64,000 nucleotides of DNA from Deinococcus apachensis DSM 19763 (GCF_000381345.1 NZ_KB906398.1:766642-830641); one strand, 5' to 3'; positions 20,968-33,707 are shown, counted from the stretch's first letter. The notes: generated by a model not told the origin, from the sequence alone. Translations and numbers: made by a program.

Positions 20968-22379
20968 TACTGGGAGCCTCCGGCGGCATTCACGAGTCGA
21001 ATCAGGGCGAGTTGAACGGTGGCGCGGGCCTGCACGAGATCCCGCCCCGCCTGGGCGAGCGAAATCTGGGCCGCCGTCACGTCGTCGGCGGTGCCGGTCC
21101 CGGCCGACAGGCGGGCCTGCGCGGCGTTCAGGGCCGCCTGCGCAACCTCTACCTGCGTCTGCCTGGCCTGGAGGGCGATCAGGTCGGTCTGGGCTGTGCC
21201 GTACAGCGTGCGGACGCCCAGTTCGGCGTTCTGCTGCGCGACTTGCACGGTGAGCTGCGCCTGCGTGACGTTGGCCTGCGCCGCCGACACCTGGGCCCGC
21301 GCGGCGGGCGAGTACACCACGTAGCTGCCGGTGATGCTGGCGACCACGCGGTTGCTGGCGTTGCCCCCGCTCGCGCCGAAGGGCACGCTGTAGCCGATGG
21401 CCGCGTTCCCCTCCTTCACATCCAGGCTGGCGCTCAGGCCGCCGCTCCCCGCCGGGCCGTAGCGCACGCTCGCCGTCAGGTCGGGCAACCGCTGGTCGCG
21501 CTGCTGCGTCTCCAGCGTGTCCTGCGCGGTGGCGAGGTTGTTCTGCGCCTGGACCACGTCCACCGTGTTCGCGCGGGCGTGAGCGACGAGGGGATTGAGG
21601 TCGGGCAGGGTGAAGGTGCCTGCGGGCTGGGTGGAGAACGTCACGCTCGTCAGGCTCTGGTTCAGGACGGCGGCGAGGTTGAGGCGGGCACTCTCCAGGC
21701 TGCTCTGCGCCTCCGTCAGGGAGCCCTGGGCGAGCTGGACGTTCGCCTGGGCGCTCAGCACGCCCTCCTGGGTCGCGTTGTTCTGCGCCTGCTGCGTCCG
21801 CGCGATCTCCAGTTGCCGCTGGCGTAGGGCGAGGGTCTGCGTGGCGAGCGTCACGTCCTGCTGGGCGACGACCGCCGCGAGGTACTGCTGGTAGACATTC
21901 AGCCTGGCGCTGGCCTGGGCCGCCGTCAGGTTCGCCTGCGCCAGCGTCAGGCTGCGCTGCGCGGTGCGGAGGCTCGACTGCCCGCTCGACCAAGGGAGCA
22001 GCCCGAGGCTGGCCTGGACGCCCGCGCTGCCCCCCAGACTGCCCACGGTAGAAGTGGCCGTGCCGTCCTCGGCCGTAGTCGTGGAGCCCCCCGTGTAGCT
22101 GGCACTCCCCGTCACGCTGACGCTCAGGCCCAGGGCGCTGCGGGCCGCGTTCAGGTTCTCCTGCGCAACCTGCACGCTGAGCTGCGCCTGGGTGACGCTG
22201 GGCGCCTGCGCCAGCCGGGCCAGGGCCGAGTCGAGCGTCAGGGTGGAGGACGCGGCCGTCTGCGTCTGGGTGGTCTGGGTCTGGGCCGGTGTGGTCTGCG
22301 CCTGCCCGTCACCCGCCCCCAGCAGCAGCGCGAGCGTCAGCGTTCGGAGAAAGGGGAAGCGGGGGGGAGGGCTCGTCAT
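20967..22379 (-). CDS. TolC-family outer-membrane efflux protein
   Basis: 470 residues. Signal peptide MTSPPPRFPFLRTLTLALLL to about residue 27. Two TolC repeats of long helices follow (for instance QEGVLSAQANVQLAQGSLTEAQ), separated by strand segments such as LSVSVTGSASYTGG and VVASITGSYVVYSP that would build the barrel. It should be the outer-membrane exit duct for the MacAB transporter encoded downstream. I start it at ATG 22379 because of the signal peptide; 24 further in-frame codons upstream do not look coding. It is the first gene of the operon. Confidence 0.9.
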   Translation of the reverse strand: MTSPPPRFPFLRTLTLALLLGAGDGQAQTTPAQTQTTQTQTAASSTLTLDSALARLAQAPSVTQAQLSVQVAQENLNAARSALGLSVSVTGSASYTGGSTTTAEDGTATSTVGSLGGSAGVQASLGLLPWSSGQSSLRTAQRSLTLAQANLTAAQASARLNVYQQYLAAVVAQQDVTLATQTLALRQRQLEIARTQQAQNNATQEGVLSAQANVQLAQGSLTEAQSSLESARLNLAAVLNQSLTSVTFSTQPAGTFTLPDLNPLVAHARANTVDVVQAQNNLATAQDTLETQQRDQRLPDLTASVRYGPAGSGGLSASLDVKEGNAAIGYSVPFGASGGNASNRVVASITGSYVVYSPAARAQVSAAQANVTQAQLTVQVAQQNAELGVRTLYGTAQTDLIALQARQTQVEVAQAALNAAQARLSAGTGTADDVTAAQISLAQAGRDLVQARATVQLALIRLVNAAGGSQ

Positions 22380-22413
22380 GGCCCCCAGGTTGCCGTGCCC
22401 GCGCGAATGCCCT

Positions 22414-22446
<33 letters not shown>

Positions 22447-22543
22447 CGCAAGGGCGCCAGGACGTGCCGAAACGCGTGGGCACGGCCCGCAGCACCCCTT
22501 TTGCCTCGCTCAACGCCTTCGCAGAACCTTAGCCCCGGGCGCC

Positions 22544-22549
22544 TACCAT
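22544..22549 (+). promoter_or_regulatory. Leaderless -10 TACCAT for the response regulator gene
   Basis: TACCAT ends 6 nt before ATG 22556, in the 176-nt gap shared with the divergent MacAB operon. Confidence 0.5.
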
Positions 22550-22555
22550 GGGGGC

Positions 22556-23235
<680 letters not shown>

Positions 23236-23239
<4 letters not shown>

Positions 23240-24522
23240 GACTGCCCTGGCCCCGGTTCCGCCCCGTCCGCTGGGGGACGCCGAGCCTGGCGGTGACGCT
23301 GCTGCTCGCCATGCTGCTCGTCGTGGGGCTGGCGGTGGGCGGCATGTTCCTGTTCTCTAACCTCGCCGTGAAGCGGGAGATCGCCCGACTGCCCCCGGAA
23401 GTCCAGACCTACCTGCGCGAGCGTCAGGAGGCCGAGCGGCGGGGCGAGGAGCCTCCCCCACCCCCTCGTCCCCCGGCCCGGCCCTCGACGAGTACCGCGC
23501 CGGGCACGGGTGCGGCCAGGCTCGACCCCGGGGACACCAACCCCTCGAACCGTTCCCAGGGGGGACGCGGCGGCGGCGGCCTTCCCGCCGTCCTCAATCC
23601 CCGCAACCGCTCCTTCGTCCGCGACGTGCAGACCAGCCTGATCCAGGGCGGCCTGGTCGCGGCGGCGGTCGCGGCCTCCCTCAGCCTGCTGCTCGCGCGG
23701 CGGGTGGCCCGGCCCATCTCGGCGGTGTCGCAGGCGGCGGCGCGGCTGGCCGACGGCGACCTGACTTCCCGCGCGCCCGTGCTGCGGGGGGACCGGGAAG
23801 TCGCCGACCTCGCCCGCACCTTCAACGAGATGGCCGCCAGTCTCCAGGCCCTGGAGCACGAGCGCCAGCAGGCCGTCGCCGACATCGCACACGAGCTTCG
23901 CACGCCCATCGCCATCATGCAGGCCCGGCTGGACGCGCTGGAGGACGGCGTCTATCCCCTCGACCGGGAGCAGATCGGGTTGTTGAGCGGTCAGACGCAG
24001 CTCCTGACCCGCCTGGTGGGCGACCTGCGGACCCTCACGCTCGCCGACGCGGGGCGGCTCGGCCTCCATCTGGAGGAGGTGGACCTCGCCGAGGTGGCGG
24101 GGCAGGTCGTGCGGGACCTGGGGGACCGGGCCGGGCGGCGCGGCGTGCGCCTCACCCTGACGGCGGACCCCACGCCCCTCACCGCCGACGGTGACCGGGT
24201 GCGGCAGGTCACCGCCAACCTGATCGAGAACGCCCTACGGCACGCCCACAGCCAGGTCACCGTGCGCGTGGAGACGGCCCCCGACGCGGTGAGGCTCCAC
24301 GTGGACGACGACGGCCCCGGCATCCCCGAGGACCTGCGCGAGACAGTATTCACCCGCTTCACCCGCCTGGACGAAAGCCGCACCCGCGACACGGGCGGCA
24401 GCGGCCTGGGACTGGCAATTGTGCGTGCCCTTGCCGGAGCCCATGGCGGCCAGGCCTGCGCCGACGCCTCCCCCCTCGGCGGCGCCCGCTTCACGGTGAC
24501 GCTGCCGCACCAGACGGGGTGA
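23236..24522 (+). CDS. Sensor histidine kinase
   Basis: 428 residues. TM1 is at about 17-42. The periplasmic loop is Pro/Arg/Gly-rich and low in complexity (about 55-130: GEEPPPPPRPPARP, GGRGGGGLPA). TM2 is at about 140-160. HAMP (RRVARPISAVSQAAARLADGDL), H-box DIAHELRTPIAIM, N-box NLIENALRHA, and G-boxes DDDGPGIP and GGSGLGLAIV follow. The start is TTG 23236, overlapping the regulator's stop (TTGA), so the pair is coupled. The unstructured sensor loop suggests envelope or charge sensing rather than a small-ligand pocket. Confidence 0.93.
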
Positions 24523-24993
24523 GGAGCAGGAGTTGGGGGTGTGGCTATGCAGGGGTTTGGAGGGCGGGCTGACGCTTGTCCTGCGTGCATGACAGGAAGA
24601 GAAGGGTTTGGACACCCCGACTGGCCCGGAAATGCCAGGCCCGCTCACCCCTCTCCTGCGGAGGTGTACCAGTCCCAACCTCCGCCCTCAAGGGGGAGGG
24701 GTTTTTAGTCGTCTTACACGCCACTTTCTCTTACATGGATAGCCACCATGCAGCCTCGGCCCACCAGGAGAAAGGAACAACACCGCCAAAGCTCCTGCTT
24801 CTTAAAAACCGTCTCTTGTGGACGGCCCCTACCTGCCCTCGGCGTGCACTCGCACCGCCTTCACACGCCTTGCTCGCGCAACGAGACGGTGGACTAGCGA
24901 TTGGGAACACAGCAAGATCAAACATTGCGCGTTGAGGAAGACGACCACAAGCAAAATGGCCGAGCCCTTTGACGAGCCCACCCCAACGCCCCC
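24523..24993. other. Gene-free 471 nt: repeat remnant plus low-GC stretch
   Basis: The left part holds dispersed repeat copy B (24596-24707). From about 24725 to 24960 GC falls well below the window average. Two overlapping short frames there lack start signals and family features, so I call no gene. An unannotated small RNA or degraded mobile DNA are both possible. Confidence 0.5.
24596..24707 (-). repeat. Dispersed repeat, copy B (inverted, right module missing)
   Basis: Read on the minus strand it starts with CCCCTCCCCCTTGAGGG, continues GTTGGGACTGGTACACC and CCGCAGGAGAGGGGTGAG, then CGGGCCTGGCATTTCCGG and GGCCAGTCGGGGTGTCC. The last two segments match copy C at 54458-54492. The terminal CACCCCGGCCCTCTCCC module found in copies A and C is not seen. 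Confidence 0.65.
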
Positions 24994-25350
24994 TCACCCC
25001 CGCGCCCGCAACCCCACCAGCAGCCCCGCCGTAAACGCCCCAGCAAAGGGCAGATTCGCCGTCAACACCCGCCCCACCCAGACTCCCCCCACCTCTCCCC
25101 CCTGCCGCAAGAGCGGGTCGGCGAGCGCCTGCACCCGCGGCCAGTTCACCGTGACCAGGTCGAAATAGGCCAGCACCTGCACGGTGATAAAGAGCAACCC
25201 CAGCCCCAGCAGCGCCACCCGACCGATCTTTTTCAGCGCGAACCCGGTGGCAAAGCCCAGCACCGCCCCCACGCTCAGGTCGGGAAGCAAGGGCCGCAAG
25301 GCATCGGCGATGGGCGAGGTGGAGAGCGCGTCGGGCAAGGGCGCGATCAT
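24994..25350 (-). CDS. FUN14-family small membrane protein
   Basis: 118 residues. Two hydrophobic segments carry the FUN14-like Gly pattern: VGAVLGFATGFALKKIG followed by VALLGLGLLFITVQVLAYF, and a last segment FAGAFTAGLLVGLRARG. Bacterial FUN14-domain proteins are inner-membrane proteins of unknown function. The start at ATG 25350 is chosen for the hydrophobic profile; the frame extends 39 codons further and no Shine-Dalgarno is seen. It is divergent from the ECF sigma gene. Confidence 0.7.
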   Translation of the reverse strand: MIAPLPDALSTSPIADALRPLLPDLSVGAVLGFATGFALKKIGRVALLGLGLLFITVQVLAYFDLVTVNWPRVQALADPLLRQGGEVGGVWVGRVLTANLPFAGAFTAGLLVGLRARG

Positions 25351-25426
25351 GCTACCGCCGCCCGTCTTGCGCGCGTCTTGCAGGGCGGGCGGCCAAAAGG
25401 CGGAGGCACCCGGCCCCGGCAGGAGG

Positions 25427-25432
25427 TATGGT
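25427..25432 (+). promoter_or_regulatory. -10 TATGGT for the ECF sigma gene
   Basis: TATGGT ends 9 nt before GTG 25442 and supports that start in a long open frame. Confidence 0.45.
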
Positions 25433-25441
25433 GGGCGGGAC

Positions 25442-26017
<576 letters not shown>

Positions 26018-26064
26018 CCCACCCCACGTGGTTTCCCTCACGGCTCCCCGACCCGCTCACTCGC

Positions 26065-26070
26065 TAGGCT
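26065..26070 (+). promoter_or_regulatory. Leaderless -10 TAGGCT for the PKD-CAP gene
   Basis: TAGGCT ends exactly 6 nt before GTG 26077. Confidence 0.55.
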
Positions 26071-26076
26071 GAAGGG

Positions 26077-27084
26077 GTGAGTCTGGGAATATGGATGCGG
26101 GGGGGCCTGCTGGCACTGGGGCTGGCGGGGGTGCCGTGGGCGGTACTGGTGGAGGCGGCGGCGGCCCAGCCCACGGGGTTCCGGGTGGGCCTCTCGATGG
26201 ACGAGGAAAGGCGGGCGCCGCTGACCGTCACCTTCACGGCGCAGGCGCCCACCGAGAACCGGGTGGAGTGGGACTTCGGGGACGGGAGCGTGGCCCAGGG
26301 CACCCGAGTGACACACACCTACTACCGCGCGGGCACGTACACCCTGCGCGCCCGTCTGCTCGACACGCGCGGCCAGGTCCAGGCCACCGCGACAGGACCG
26401 GTACAGGTTCTCAGTGGCGGCCCAGAACACGCGGAAGCCGTCGTGCTGCTCGGGCGCGGCGAGGTGCGCCTGAGTGCCGAGGGAAGCGTCGCCTACCGCC
26501 CGGGCACGCCGAGCTTCACCCTGAACGGTCGCCCGGTGGGAAGCGGGCCCCTCCAGATCACGGCGGGCGAGTACCGCGCCACCGTGCGCGTGCCCGGCGA
26601 GAGTGGGATGCTGGAGCGCAGCGTGGCCTTCCGCATCGCGCCGCTCGCCGCCAGCGTCCCCTTCGAGACCGAGGTGCTGCGCCTGACGAACCAGGCCCGC
26701 GCCCGGGGCTGGAACTGCACCACCTTGCGGGAAGGTGGCCGGGCGCTGCCGCCCCTGACGCGCGATCCCCAGCTTGAGGTCGCCGCCCTCGCCCAGTCGG
26801 CGGGCATGGCGCTGAACGGGTACTTCGACCACAAGAGTGGGGTGGACGACAGCACGCCCATGGGGCGGGTGCAGGCGACCGGGCTGCGGCCCCAGGCGGT
26901 CGCCGAGAACATAGCCGCAGGGCAGCGGACGCCGGAGGAGGTCGTGCAGAGCTGGCTCCGCAGCCCCGGCCACTGCCACAACATCATGGGCGACTTCTCC
27001 CGCATCGGCGTGTCGTACGTGAACCGCGTGGGCAGCCCCTACCTCAACTACTGGACGCAGGTGTTCGCCACACCCGCCGAGTAA
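26077..27084 (+). CDS. Secreted PKD-domain and CAP-domain (SCP/PR1-like) protein
   Basis: 335 residues, GTG start. The N-terminal signal segment [21 protein letters not shown] is followed by a PKD domain (about 35-115, with VEWDFGDGS and [16 protein letters not shown]), a second Ig-like stretch (about 120-195) and a CAP domain (about 200-330: [63 protein letters not shown]). The CAP cavity His and Glu residues are present. It should be exported. Two Cys could form the CAP disulfide. The 3' end is 7 nt from a convergent kinase gene. Confidence 0.88.
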   Translation: MSLGIWMRGGLLALGLAGVPWAVLVEAAAAQPTGFRVGLSMDEERRAPLTVTFTAQAPTENRVEWDFGDGSVAQGTRVTHTYYRAGTYTLRARLLDTRGQVQATATGPVQVLSGGPEHAEAVVLLGRGEVRLSAEGSVAYRPGTPSFTLNGRPVGSGPLQITAGEYRATVRVPGESGMLERSVAFRIAPLAASVPFETEVLRLTNQARARGWNCTTLREGGRALPPLTRDPQLEVAALAQSAGMALNGYFDHKSGVDDSTPMGRVQATGLRPQAVAENIAAGQRTPEEVVQSWLRSPGHCHNIMGDFSRIGVSYVNRVGSPYLNYWTQVFATPAE

Positions 27085-27091
27085 CCCGCCC

Positions 27092-28339
27092 TCAGGCCGG
27101 GCGCCCCAGCCCCCCCTCCAGGGTCAGGGGTTCGCCCAGGACCACCCGGGCGAGGGTGCCGCCCCCCGGGGCGTCCTCCAGCGTCACGTCGCCGCCGTGG
27201 GCGCGGGCGTAGCGGCGCACGAGCGAGAGGCCCAGGCCCTGCCCCGGCGTCAGGCCGCGCGGGCCGCGCTCGTGGGGGAGGAACATCCGCTCGCGCTCCC
27301 CGGCGGGAATGCCGGGGCCGTGATCGCGCACGGTGATCTCGGGCCGCCCGTTCGGGGTGCCGAGGGTCACCTCGACCGGGCCGGAGGTGTACTTCAGGGC
27401 GTTCTCGACCAGATTCTCGACGATCTGCCGCACCCGGTTCACGTCCACCGGCCAGAGGACGGGTTGCACCGGCAGATGGGCGCGGACCCGGCCCCCGGCG
27501 ACCCGCCCCACCAGGACCCGCAGGTCCGGCCGCGTCACCCGCAGGGTCACGTCGAGGTACAGGTCGTCCAGGCGGGTGAGGTCGGCCCGGTGGGCGATCT
27601 GGGCGGCACTGTCCTCGATCAGGGCGAGCAGGTGCTGACGCTGCTCGGGCGTCTCGGCCTGGCGCAGCAGGTCGCTGGCGAGGAGCAGCGACTGGAGGGG
27701 GCGGCGCAGCTCGTGACTGGCAAGGCTCAGGGCCTCGCGCTGGCGGGCCTCGCGGCGGGCGCGGCGTTCGCGCTCCGAGCGCCACAGCAGCAGCGCCCGC
27801 CCGGTGAGCAGCATGCTCAGGAGCCCGGTCAGGCCAGCGGTGCCGAGCAGCGCCCGGCGCATGAAGTCCAGCGCCCGCACGTACTGCACCCGGGTGTCGT
27901 TGGCGAAGTCACCCGCCTGGGCGTTTAGAGAGGTCGCCTCGCGGGCGGCGGCGGCGATGCTCGCCGGGGTGTTCCGGCGCAGCAGGGCCGCCACCCGCGC
28001 GAGCCGGGCCTCGCCGTGGGCCTCCACCGCGTCCAGCATGGTGAACTGGGCGGGGTTGACGGCGCTGGAGAGGGCCACCTCGTAACGCATCTGCCGCTCC
28101 TCCGGACCCTGGGAGGGGTCGAGCCGCGCGACCTGATAGGCCTGCACGTCCTGCACGAGGCCCTGGTAGGCGTAGGGGGTCCAGCCGCTCCCCTTGTCGA
28201 TCAGGGTGCGATAGGCGGGCTGGGTCGCCAGAAGCAGCAGGGCGACCGTCAGCACGGCGGGCAGTGCGGCCAGCAGCACCTCGCGCACGCGCAGGCCACG
28301 CGGAAGGCGCGGGAAGAAGTGGCCGGGGACGGGCGTCAC
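27092..28339 (-). CDS. Sensor histidine kinase coupled to a sulfite-oxidase-fold protein
   Basis: 415 residues. TM1 is at about 18-38 ([19 protein letters not shown]), then a helical periplasmic domain of about 130 residues and TM2 ([23 protein letters not shown]). The H-box is [10 protein letters not shown], the N-box [10 protein letters not shown], and the G-boxes DHGPGIP and GQGLGLSLV. The start GTG 28339 overlaps the stop of the upstream gene (GTGA), so the two are translationally coupled; an ATG ten codons earlier would overlap by 34 nt. No response regulator is adjacent. Confidence 0.88.
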   Translation of the reverse strand: MTPVPGHFFPRLPRGLRVREVLLAALPAVLTVALLLLATQPAYRTLIDKGSGWTPYAYQGLVQDVQAYQVARLDPSQGPEERQMRYEVALSSAVNPAQFTMLDAVEAHGEARLARVAALLRRNTPASIAAAAREATSLNAQAGDFANDTRVQYVRALDFMRRALLGTAGLTGLLSMLLTGRALLLWRSERERRARREARQREALSLASHELRRPLQSLLLASDLLRQAETPEQRQHLLALIEDSAAQIAHRADLTRLDDLYLDVTLRVTRPDLRVLVGRVAGGRVRAHLPVQPVLWPVDVNRVRQIVENLVENALKYTSGPVEVTLGTPNGRPEITVRDHGPGIPAGERERMFLPHERGPRGLTPGQGLGLSLVRRYARAHGGDVTLEDAPGGGTLARVVLGEPLTLEGGLGRPA

Positions 28340-28887
28340 GGGGCGGGGGTGATGCGTTCCACGAACCACACCCAGGCGGCCCCGTACAGCCTCGGCGGGA
28401 ACCGCCCGGGGTCGTGGGGCAGCACGACTGTCAGCGGTCCCTTCTCCAGCACCGGGATGGGCTTCCCGTTCGCCGTATGCGCGAGCATGATGGGCGCCCT
28501 GATGTAGTCCCGGGCACGGATGGTGGTCACGAAGCCGTTGCTGGCATACAGGCGCATGTCCCGCCCGGCGAAGCCCGCCATGACCGCCAAGTCACGCAGG
28601 GGCACGCCCTCGTAGGTGAAGGTGCGGTGGAGTTGCGCATGCTCGGTCGCGTACCGCACGGTGGGCAACGCGAGCAGTTGCGCCCGCGTCAGGGCCAGCG
28701 AGTGGCCGGGACTCTCGACGGTCAGCATGATTCGCTCGCCGGGCCGGACGGCGGGAAGCGGCCGGGCCGGGTGGACGTAGGAAAAGGGAGGCCATTTCGC
28801 GCTCTGCCGCTCGCCGGAACCTGTCCCCAGCGCCAGGCCGGACGCCAGAGCCAGGGCGGGCAGCAGGGCCAAGATTTTGGGGAACAC
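28336..28887 (-). CDS. Periplasmic protein of molybdopterin-oxidoreductase (sulfite oxidase) fold without the cofactor Cys
   Basis: 183 residues, GTG start. The signal peptide [17 protein letters not shown] is followed by a domain whose order matches the Moco-binding domain of sulfite oxidase/Yed[22 protein letters not shown], then [30 protein letters not shown], and [24 protein letters not shown]. The protein has no cysteine at all, so it cannot ligate Mo in the standard way and is probably a sensor or scaffold. It is coupled to the kinase downstream. Enzyme activity is unlikely. Confidence 0.8.
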   Translation of the reverse strand: MFPKILALLPALALASGLALGTGSGERQSAKWPPFSYVHPARPLPAVRPGERIMLTVESPGHSLALTRAQLLALPTVRYATEHAQLHRTFTYEGVPLRDLAVMAGFAGRDMRLYASNGFVTTIRARDYIRAPIMLAHTANGKPIPVLEKGPLTVVLPHDPGRFPPRLYGAAWVWFVERITPAP

Positions 28888-28892
28888 GCCCC

Positions 28893-28898
28893 ACTTTA
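28893..28898 (-). promoter_or_regulatory. Leaderless -10 TAAAGT for the sulfite-oxidase-fold/kinase pair
   Basis: On the minus strand TAAAGT ends 5 nt before GTG 28887. Confidence 0.5.
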
Positions 28899-28954
28899 GT
28901 GCGGGAAGGTGCGGGCCCTCAAGATGACACCCCGGGAAGTTCCCCGGGGACCCC

Positions 28955-29191
28955 TCAGTGCTCCCCGGGCTGGCCGACGCTCACGAGGTGGAAGGCGTCC
29001 GGGCTGGCCCCCGGAGTGATGCGGAATCTCCAGGGGCCATACTCGGTGTCCAGCAGGACCTCGCCGTCCCCGGCGGCGGCGCGGCGCAGGGCCTCCCAGT
29101 CCTGGTCCGTCACGCTGCCGTGAATCAGGACGAGTTCGTTTCGAACGGGCGTCTGGGTCCCCACGACGATGCGGGTGCTGAGCTGCTCCAT
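28955..29191 (-). CDS. Small protein of unknown function
   Basis: 78 residues, no signal peptide or membrane segment. Features: NELVLIHGSVTDQDWEALRRAAAGDGEVLLDTEYG in pieces suggesting a strand-helix-strand unit, and a closing FHLVSVGQPG. I recognise no family. ATG 29191 has TAAGCT 6 nt upstream, which supports it as a real leaderless gene. A GC-rich hairpin (28931-28950) lies just past its stop but lacks a T-tract. Confidence 0.6.
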   Translation of the reverse strand: MEQLSTRIVVGTQTPVRNELVLIHGSVTDQDWEALRRAAAGDGEVLLDTEYGPWRFRITPGASPDAFHLVSVGQPGEH

Positions 29192-29197
29192 GTCCCC

Positions 29198-29203
29198 AGC
29201 TTA
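29198..29203 (-). promoter_or_regulatory. Leaderless -10 TAAGCT for the 78-residue protein gene
   Basis: On the minus strand TAAGCT ends 6 nt before ATG 29191. Confidence 0.5.
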
Positions 29204-29312
29204 GCGGGCAGCGCCCGAGGGCCGATCAGGCATGAAGTTCAAGTGAGAGGTCTCTCACCCCAGCTGAGGGCCCCGTCAGGCGGCGGTCAAGCGGGGAGGG
29301 CAGAGTGGGCGC

Positions 29313-30260
29313 ATGAAGGTTCTCACTCCCCTGAAGGCCCTCTGCGCCCTGCTGGTCGGCACGGCGAGCGCCGCGCCCGTCATCAGCGCGCAGAGCATCA
29401 TCGTGAACCCGGTGCCCACCAACCTCAGCGTGAAGGTCTGGACCGACCGCGACAGTAGCGGCGCCCAGGCGCCGGGCTACACGCCGGGCGAGCGCATCCG
29501 GCTGTACACCAGCGTGAACCAGGACGCCTACGTGTACCTGTTCAACGTGGACCCCCAGGGCAACGTCGACCTGATCCTGCCCAACAAGTACCAGGGCGGC
29601 GGCAACTTCCTGAAGGCGAACACCACCCGCGCCTTTCCCTCGCCCGGCGACCCCTTCACCTTCGACGTCTCCACCCCCTACGGCCTGAACAAGGTGCTGG
29701 CGCTGGCGAGCCGCACGCAGCTCAACCTCGACCAGATCGCCTCCTTCAAGTCGCAGCAGAATTCGTTTGCCACCGTGAATGTCAAGGGCCAGCAGCAGCT
29801 CGCCCAGGCGCTGAGCATTGTCGTCAAGCCCGTCGAGCAGACGAGCTGGATCAGCGACACCGCGTACTACACCGTCGTCTCCCCTGCTGGGAACACGGGG
29901 GGCGGCTCGGCCACGCCGCTGCTGGTTCCGGCCCCCGCCACGTCGGCACCGGCACGCCCCAACCCCATTCAGCCCGCGCCCACCGCCAAGGCCCTGTCGG
30001 TGCAGGTCCAGCCGACCACCCCGCAGCCCGCGCCGTTGCCCAACGTGCGCGACTGGCAGACCACTGTTGAGCGCCAGGGCAGCCTGAGCGCCGTCTATAC
30101 CGAGTACGCCGCCCGCCTGCGCGCCGAGGGGTACACCCAGACGAGTTCCCGCCAGACCGGCAACCACATCCGGGGCGAGTTCCGCAAGGGCGACGGTCGC
30201 GCCACCCTGGAAGTCAAGCAGAAGGGCAGCCGCTTCGAGATCAAGGTCACCCGCCGCTGA
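29313..30260 (+). CDS. Secreted DUF4384-domain protein
   Basis: 315 residues. Signal peptide [20 protein letters not shown]. The DUF4384-like domain (about 30-180) has [49 protein letters not shown] in pieces, and [25 protein letters not shown] Pro/Ala/Thr linker (about 190-235) follows, then a small C-terminal domain (about 240-315) rich in charged strands. In known proteins DUF4384 accompanies envelope or protease functions; the role here is unknown. It is monocistronic and ends at a terminator. Confidence 0.8.
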   Translation: MKVLTPLKALCALLVGTASAAPVISAQSIIVNPVPTNLSVKVWTDRDSSGAQAPGYTPGERIRLYTSVNQDAYVYLFNVDPQGNVDLILPNKYQGGGNFLKANTTRAFPSPGDPFTFDVSTPYGLNKVLALASRTQLNLDQIASFKSQQNSFATVNVKGQQQLAQALSIVVKPVEQTSWISDTAYYTVVSPAGNTGGGSATPLLVPAPATSAPARPNPIQPAPTAKALSVQVQPTTPQPAPLPNVRDWQTTVERQGSLSAVYTEYAARLRAEGYTQTSSRQTGNHIRGEFRKGDGRATLEVKQKGSRFEIKVTRR

Positions 30261-30273
30261 GTCCTTTCCATAT

Positions 30274-30303
30274 CCGCCGCTCCAGAGTTGGGGCGGCGGT
30301 TTT
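30274..30303 (+). terminator. Terminator after the DUF4384 gene
   Basis: CCGCCGC/GCGGCGG with a 12-nt loop, then TTTTG. It starts 14 nt after the stop. Confidence 0.7.
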
Positions 30304-30504
30304 GTTTCGGCTTCTGGCCCTCACAGCCTGGCAGAGGCTGGGCTCGCAGAAACAGGACGGAGGTCTGCGTCTGTCCCGGCGCCTTCAACCACTGGTGTGT
30401 GACGCGCCCTGAGCGGGGATTGTGCCAGGGCCGCTTCGCCGTAAGCCGTCGGGCCAAGGGTTCAGACTTCGGTGGAACGCCCCTCTCCCCAGACGTTCGA
30501 CCCC

Positions 30505-30532
30505 TTGCCTTTCTCCTAATTCCGAGTAGGCT
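30505..30532 (+). promoter_or_regulatory. Promoter of feoABC (TTGCCT-N16-TAGGCT)
   Basis: The -35 TTGCCT at 30505 and the -10 TAGGCT at 30527 are 16 nt apart, giving a leader of about 15 nt that includes GGGGG before ATG 30553. I could not find a clear Fur or DtxR box. Confidence 0.5.
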
Positions 30533-30552
30533 AGTCAGGTATCGGGGGTACG

Positions 30553-30779
30553 ATGGAAGAACGAGGCTTGAACGAACTGAACCCCGGCGAGGCGGCCCAC
30601 GTGGTCACGCTGGACCCCCGGCACCCCCTGCGGCGGCGGCTGCTGGAACTGGGTTTCGTGCGGGGGGCGCGGGTGGCCGTGGTGCGCCGGGCACCGATGG
30701 GTGATCCGGTCGAGGTGCGGGTGAACGGAACCGATCTGGCGCTGCGGGCGCAGGACCTGCGCGGCATCCGGGTGCGGGC

Positions 30780-30783
<4 letters not shown>
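30553..30783 (+). CDS. feoA: Ferrous iron transport protein A
   Basis: 76 residues, an SH3-like FeoA domain: [15 protein letters not shown], then [33 protein letters not shown] and [13 protein letters not shown]. The [10 protein letters not shown] segment is diagnostic. FeoA is a small cytosolic partner of FeoB. It overlaps feoB by ATGA. Confidence 0.93.
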
Positions 30784-33007
<2,224 letters not shown>

Positions 33008-33011
<4 letters not shown>

Positions 33012-33292
33012 CCACGCCGCTGGCCGCCATCCTCGGCGCGGTGTCGGGGGAGCCGCGCACCCCCGCCGAACTCGCCCGCACCCTGGGGAGCAGTGAGGCG
33101 GCCCTGACAGGGATGCTGCGGACCCTGCAAGCGGGGGGCTACGTGCAGGAGGCTGTACCGGAGCAGGAGGGCTGCGCCTGTGGCCCCTGCGCCCTGAAGA
33201 GCCTGTGCCGCAACGTGGGTGGGGAGGCCGCCCCTTTGCACCTGCTGAGGCTCACCCCACGGGGCGAGGCTTACCTGAAGCGGGTGCGCTGA
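33008..33292 (+). CDS. feoC: FeoC-like winged-helix protein with four-Cys cluster
   Basis: 94 residues, starting at GTG 33008 inside the feoB stop (GTGA). The N-terminal winged helix (about 1-55) includes [31 protein letters not shown] Cys-rich loop [12 protein letters not shown] (C-x-C-x2-C-x4-C) and a last strand LTPRGEAYL follow. FeoC proteins of this layout bind an Fe-S cluster and are proposed to gate or stabilise FeoB. The gene is easily missed because it lies in the tail of a longer non-coding frame. Confidence 0.85.
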
Positions 33293-33303
33293 GGGAAATG
33301 CCA

Positions 33304-33336
33304 GAGGGGCGGACTCAATGCGTAATCCGCCCCCTC
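33304..33336. terminator. Terminator after feoABC
   Basis: GAGGGGCGGA pairs with TCCGCCCC(C)TC around a 12-nt loop. It sits between feoC and a convergent gene and lacks a long T-run. Confidence 0.5.
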
Positions 33337-33346
33337 ACTGCTGAAT

Positions 33347-33649
33347 TCACACCACGATGCGCCGGAACGCGCCGTCCTCGCCCACGACGGGGAGCTGGCC
33401 GTACATCAGTTCCTGCTCGACCACCCGGGCCACGTCCTCGCCGAGTTGCACCGCGTCGCGCTTCTCGCTCTCCAGCGGCTCGGCGATCACGTCGAAACCG
33501 CGCAGGGCGTTCACGTCCTGGTGGCGCACCTCGACGCGGAAGGTGCCGTCGTCCACATGCGGGGTGATCGTCAGCCCCTCAGGGTGGTCGTAGGTGAAGG
33601 CGGCCTGGAAGGCGGTCAGGGTATCTTGCAGGTTCATTCGCGCGGTCAT
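33347..33649 (-). CDS. Small conserved protein of unknown function
   Basis: 100 residues from ATG 33649. Sequence features: LQDTLTAFQAAFTYDHPEGL, two-strand segment ITPHVDDGTFRVEVRHQD, FDVIAEPLESEKRDAVQLGEDVARVVEQELMYG in pieces, ending in VVGEDGAFRRIVV. No family is recognised; a small alpha/beta cytosolic protein. CACACT, a near -10, ends 6 nt before this ATG, which I prefer over the ATG eight codons upstream or the one four codons downstream. Confidence 0.6.
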   Translation of the reverse strand: MTARMNLQDTLTAFQAAFTYDHPEGLTITPHVDDGTFRVEVRHQDVNALRGFDVIAEPLESEKRDAVQLGEDVARVVEQELMYGQLPVVGEDGAFRRIVV

Positions 33650-33707
33650 GGGGGCAGTGTGCCTTTCCTTCACTGGGACGGGGTGAAGGGCCGGTAAAGA
33701 CCAGGCC

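Noticed and set aside
28931..28950. GC-rich hairpin as a terminator for the 78-residue protein gene
   Set aside because: The stem is good but no T-tract follows on the minus strand; not called.
30518..30545. Possible Fur/DtxR-type palindrome before feoA
   Set aside because: Only the outer 4 bp (CCGA/TCGG) are symmetric; the interior does not pair, so no operator is claimed.
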